From: a bacterium
GTDB taxonomy: Bacteria; Planctomycetota; Planctomycetia; Pirellulales; Pirellulaceae
Direction: 5' to 3'
DNA length: 64,000 bases
Assembly: GCA_030430075.1 (NCBI GenBank)
Contig: JAUIGN010000009.1
Coordinates: forward strand, 1 to 64,000
The position numbers were made by a program, and so were the translations under genes. The notes under the pieces are model-generated. The model worked only from the letters and a program-made list of their open reading frames with translations. It searched no databases and was not told the origin of the DNA. Shown piece after piece: positions 60,472 to 64,000 of this stretch (position 1 is its first letter; each line of letters starts with the position of its first letter).

Positions 60472-61980
60472 ATGAACCCCTGCTTCGACCAGCTCACGCA
60501 GCATGCTCGCGAGACGGCGCTACTGAATTCCGTTGCCGAACTCCTCCAATGGGACGAACGGACGCTGTTACCCGCCGCGGCCGGAACGTATCGGGCCGAG
60601 CAGGTGACATACCTCTCCGGCCAGGTCCACGCCCGCCGTACCGACCCCCGGATTGGTGAATGGCTGAGCGACCTGCAGGCGGCTCAGGCGGACCTCGATC
60701 CCCACTCGGATGCCGGTGCCACCGTTCGCCTGATGCAGCGTGACTATGACAAGTTGACGAAAGTGCCACAGTCGCTGGTCGAGGCGATCAGCCGCGCCTC
60801 CATCCTGGGGCAGCAGACCTGGGCGGCGGCCAGAAAGAACGGCGATTTTTCTGCGTTCGCCGGCCCGCTGCAAGAGATCATCAAACTGAAACGGGAACAG
60901 GCCGAAGCGGTCGGTTATCTCGACGCACCGTATGACGCCCTGCTGGACGACTACGAGCCGGGGGAAACGACGGCCAACGTGGCAACCGTGTTGGAAGAAC
61001 TACGCCAGGAACTGGTCCCTCTGGTCGCGACAATCGCCGACAGCCCCCGCCGTCCCGATCTCGGCATCCTCCGGCGCAAGTTCAACATTGCCGACCAGGA
61101 GAGGCTCGGCAAAGCGGCCGCCGCAGCAATCGGATTCGACTTCGAACGTGGTCGGCTGGATGTAACGGACCATCCCTTCTGCGCCGAAATGGGCCCTGAC
61201 GATTGCCGCATCACGACCCGCTATGACGAGCACTTCTTCTCAACCGCCTTCTTCGGAATTCTCCACGAGGCCGGCCATGGGATCTACGATCAAGGTCTCC
61301 GCTCAGACCAATACGGCCTTCCACCCGGAACCTACATTTCGCTGGGAATTCACGAATCCCAGTCGCGAATGTGGGAAAATCTGGTCGGTCGCAGCCATGC
61401 GTTCTGGCGACACTTTTATCCCCAGGCACAAGCCGCCTTCCCAGCCGCCCTCGGTTCGGTCCCGCGGGAAGATTTTTACTTTGCGATCAACGACGTGCGT
61501 CCCTCGCTGATCCGCGTCGAGGCCGACGAGGCGACCTATAATCTGCACATCATCATTCGCTTCGAGCTCGAGCAGGCGTTGATCAACAACACGCTGACGG
61601 TTGCCGACCTGCCCGGCGCCTGGCGGGAAAAGTACCGGCACTACCTGGGCATCGAGCCGCCCGACGACGCCGACGGCGTTCTCCAGGACGTCCACTGGGG
61701 CGCTGGACTGATCGGATATTTCCCCACGTACTCGCTCGGCAATCTCTACGCGGCTCAATTCTTCGCAGCCGCCGAAAACCAACTGGGGGGACTCGACGAC
61801 CGGTTTGCGGAGGGCGACTTCGGCACGCTGCTGGACTGGTTGCGCGAACAGATCCACCGGCCGGGCCAATGCTACTCCGCCCGCGAACTGGTCGAATCGG
61901 TCACCGGCCTCCCCCTGGGCCACGAAGCGCTCCTCAGCCAACTGCGGGCGAAGTACCTGCCCCTCTATGGCCTGGATTGA
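60472..61980 (+). CDS. Carboxypeptidase Taq family (M32) metallopeptidase
   Basis: 502 residues, full family length. The zinc motif HEAGH (265-269) in FFGILHEAGHGIYDQGL, followed by GIHESQSRMWENLVGRS with HES at 294-296 that supplies the third ligand, identifies M32. Also conserved: VTDHPFCAEMGPDDCRITTRYDE and IRVEADEATYNLHIIIRFELE. It removes C-terminal residues from peptides in the cytoplasm. The ATG at 60472 is used; a TTG lies three codons upstream. Confidence 0.95.
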   Translation: MNPCFDQLTQHARETALLNSVAELLQWDERTLLPAAAGTYRAEQVTYLSGQVHARRTDPRIGEWLSDLQAAQADLDPHSDAGATVRLMQRDYDKLTKVPQSLVEAISRASILGQQTWAAARKNGDFSAFAGPLQEIIKLKREQAEAVGYLDAPYDALLDDYEPGETTANVATVLEELRQELVPLVATIADSPRRPDLGILRRKFNIADQERLGKAAAAAIGFDFERGRLDVTDHPFCAEMGPDDCRITTRYDEHFFSTAFFGILHEAGHGIYDQGLRSDQYGLPPGTYISLGIHESQSRMWENLVGRSHAFWRHFYPQAQAAFPAALGSVPREDFYFAINDVRPSLIRVEADEATYNLHIIIRFELEQALINNTLTVADLPGAWREKYRHYLGIEPPDDADGVLQDVHWGAGLIGYFPTYSLGNLYAAQFFAAAENQLGGLDDRFAEGDFGTLLDWLREQIHRPGQCYSARELVESVTGLPLGHEALLSQLRAKYLPLYGLD

Positions 61981-62211
61981 TGGACGCTGTCGCCAGTCAA
62001 CGTCCCGCCGCCAAAGCAATCCATTGGCGTGCCGGCGAAAGGGTATCCGCCCCAAGCTCGCCGGAACGGACCAGCCGTTCAATTGAACACCGAGGGCCAC
62101 TTTCGTTTTCGCCTCCCCATAAGCCGGGACGCGACAAAACACTAGGCACGCGGGCTTCCCCATTGCTACACTACACGACGATCGTGTCATCAACTGACCG
62201 CGGAGAATCCA

Positions 62212-63987
62212 ATGACGACGGTGAATTGTCCTTTGTGCGACGAGAAGGTTCGGGTCCCAGCCGCAGCCAGTTCGCAAGCCCGCGTACAGTGTCCCCTGTG
62301 CGTCGAAGAGTTTGAATTGGCAGAGGCCCTCGACCAGCTCGCCCCGCTGCTCGTCGTCATCGATGACCCGGCAGCCGCCGCGACCGCAGATTCGTCAGGA
62401 CCGCTGGCCGCACCGGACACCGAGCAAGCATCGCTCGACGAGCAAGGACTGCTTGACGGACCACCATCGGACGACGACGACGCAGCCATCGCTGCAGAGG
62501 ATTCGACGGTTCCCGAGTTTACGTTTGAGGCACCGAGCGACACGCCGGCGGCGGCCCCCGAATTCGCCTTCGAAAGCGGCTCGGCTTCCGGCGGATCGAG
62601 CGCCACCGCGGCCCGCCGCGCTCGAGCACAACGGCCTCAGAAGAGCGCGGTCAAGGAAATGATCAAAGTCGTCGGCGGCGGCGTCGTTGGGCTGACCATC
62701 GCCCAGCTGATCCTCTGGTGGCTGCCGGGCGACTGGAAGCGGGATCCATTTGAACTGGGTCCGAAGATCCCCGGGTTCGCATCGTTCATTGTCAGTCCGC
62801 GTTTCCGGGCCCCGTCGGTCGCGGACCAGAGCCAGGTTCCCGCCGCGCAACCCGCCGCGGCCGGTGGCCGCTTAGTCGATTTTGGAACGTTCGGTCAGGA
62901 CCAGGACGGTGAATTGCCGTCATCCTCCTTTGATGGGATGTTCGACCCCAACGCACCGCAAGCCGAGCAAGTGAACGGCCGCAAGCAACGGAATCGCGAT
63001 GCGGGACAACCGAGCGTCGACAGCGTTGCGAATCAAAGTGTCGGTCCGGCCGGCGACGCGTCCGCGACCGTCACGGATCAAGAGACGGCCGATCTGGCGA
63101 GCGACGCGGGCGGCGACGACGCACTCACTCCTTTCCCCACCGAAGCAGAGGACGACTTGTTCACCAGCAAGCCGGCGATTGAAGTCCCCATGGTGAACCT
63201 CCCATCGTTCCCGACCACCACCGACGCCCCAGACGCCCCAGGCGCCGGGACGGCCACCCCGAGTGGCGGTGATTCGCCAGACCCCGCCGCGACGGCGGAT
63301 GCAAGTCAGGATGCGGTCGCGCCGACGGCTGCCGCGGACTCGGGAACGGGCGCAGGTACCGCAACGACCGACGATTCGACGGCAGCCGCTGAGGATTCCG
63401 CCGGCGGTGACCAGACGATCGTCTCGGTGCGAAACGCGCCGTCGATCTCCCCCGACCAACTCTCGACGCGACTGACCGGGGCGGTCAGCGCCAGTACCGC
63501 CATGGACAGTGCCACCGATGCGAACGACCGGGCGCTTGCCAAGGACTTCTACCTCAACCTGGCTGGACTCGGCGAAGCGATCACCTTTGTCGATCAACGC
63601 CAAGTGCCGGCACAGGTCAACGATGTCGGTAAGTTTGCCTTGGAAGTCGGCAACGACGAAGAGAAGCTCGCCTTGATCGGGAAAGTGGCGCCCAACTGGA
63701 TGAAGATCAATCGTCCGCACAACGGGGTCGTTGTCTACGGAACCATCGAGGCGGTTCAATTCGCGGAACCGTACTACACAACGTCATTGGCCATGCCCAA
63801 CAAGCAGGTCGTGCAGATCGTCAGTCTCAATGATCCGTCGTCCGACTACCAACCCCAGGATCGCGTCCTGGTCTTCGGCTGCATCCTGGATGCGCCACAA
63901 GAGAACCTGCCTGGTTACGAGGGCGACGCGACGACGATCGTTCTGGACGGCCTCCATGCCACGCTACCTCGTGCCGTCGAGAACTGA
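62212..63987 (+). CDS. Zinc-ribbon membrane protein with acidic linker
   Basis: 591 residues. A CPLC-N18-CPLC zinc ribbon lies at about 6-31. An acidic, Ala/Asp-rich linker leads to one TM (about 150-172: VVGGGVVGLTIAQLILWWLPG), then a second long Asp/Thr/Ala-rich linker to about residue 410. The conserved-looking C-terminal domain (about 425-580) has ALAKDFYLNLAGLGEAITFVD and VVVYGTIEAVQFAEPYYTTSLAMPNKQVVQIVS. Common architecture in planctomycetes; the N-terminus would be cytoplasmic. Function unknown. GGAGAA lies four bases before the ATG. Confidence 0.8.
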   Translation: MTTVNCPLCDEKVRVPAAASSQARVQCPLCVEEFELAEALDQLAPLLVVIDDPAAAATADSSGPLAAPDTEQASLDEQGLLDGPPSDDDDAAIAAEDSTVPEFTFEAPSDTPAAAPEFAFESGSASGGSSATAARRARAQRPQKSAVKEMIKVVGGGVVGLTIAQLILWWLPGDWKRDPFELGPKIPGFASFIVSPRFRAPSVADQSQVPAAQPAAAGGRLVDFGTFGQDQDGELPSSSFDGMFDPNAPQAEQVNGRKQRNRDAGQPSVDSVANQSVGPAGDASATVTDQETADLASDAGGDDALTPFPTEAEDDLFTSKPAIEVPMVNLPSFPTTTDAPDAPGAGTATPSGGDSPDPAATADASQDAVAPTAAADSGTGAGTATTDDSTAAAEDSAGGDQTIVSVRNAPSISPDQLSTRLTGAVSASTAMDSATDANDRALAKDFYLNLAGLGEAITFVDQRQVPAQVNDVGKFALEVGNDEEKLALIGKVAPNWMKINRPHNGVVVYGTIEAVQFAEPYYTTSLAMPNKQVVQIVSLNDPSSDYQPQDRVLVFGCILDAPQENLPGYEGDATTIVLDGLHATLPRAVEN

Positions 63988-64000
63988 ATCGGGTTACTCG

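Overview
This 64 kb window is G+C-rich and looks like a planctomycete chromosome, probably order Pirellulales. The pointers are a secreted protein with the planctomycete LExRLVLAA leader motif, a DUF1559 pseudopilin with its small lipoprotein partner, a DUF1080 hydrolase, a sulfatase, a very large multi-N-domain secretin, and many long secreted proteins of unknown function. No rRNA, tRNA, CRISPR array or insertion sequence was seen. The lineage call rests on gene families recognised by eye, not on a search.

Layout. 1-2414 (-) is the N-terminal part of a large surface protein (beta-helix plus cadherin/Ig-like repeats) that runs off the left edge. 3079-11114 (-) is a Tad-type pilus assembly operon: prepilin peptidase, CpaB, TadA, TadB, TadC, then a methyltransferase and a polytopic glycosyltransferase-like protein. 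11440-14090 (-) holds four near-identical pilin-like genes with a cysteine-rich C-terminus. 14582-19479 (-) is a three-gene operon of polytopic (GT-C-like) glycosyltransferases. 20208-20925 (-) holds two more divergent pilins, followed by an unknown membrane-anchored protein and a further GT-C-like protein. 24630-26090 (+) is a sigma-54 activator. 26164-27359 (-) are TadE/TadG-like minor pseudopilins, and 27804-28484 (+) a canonical Flp pilin plus a TadE-like protein.

The main result is that this 25 kb island appears to be one sigma-54-controlled pilus system. I find -24/-12 elements (GG-N10-GC with good flanking match) before five pilin transcription units, before the TadE/TadG pair and, more weakly, before one GT-C gene. 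An AAA+ sigma-54 activator with a degenerate receiver domain sits in the middle. A 9-base motif, TTGGTTAAC, recurs five times in the intergenic spaces near these promoters and before the activator gene, and is a candidate activator site. Several pilin genes carry their own Rho-independent terminators, including one placed between two pilin genes. The neighbouring glycosyltransferases suggest, by inference only, that the pilins are glycosylated.

From 28.5 kb to the right end the content is mostly ordinary planctomycete chromosome: small secreted and hypothetical proteins, a DUF1080 protein, BshB1-like deacetylase, alkaline phosphatase, purM, glgX, a DUF3352-like secreted protein, a BON protein overlapping a convergent lipoprotein gene, the giant secretin, a sulfatase, glutamine-dependent NAD synthetase, a 928-residue secreted protein, a YceI-like lipoprotein, the DUF1559 pair, two outer-membrane-barrel-like paralogs, a small lipoprotein, an M32 carboxypeptidase and a zinc-ribbon membrane protein. 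Dispersed imperfect palindromes (about 2.8, 19.9 and 28.9 kb) and two minisatellites (34.5-34.8 kb) lie between genes.
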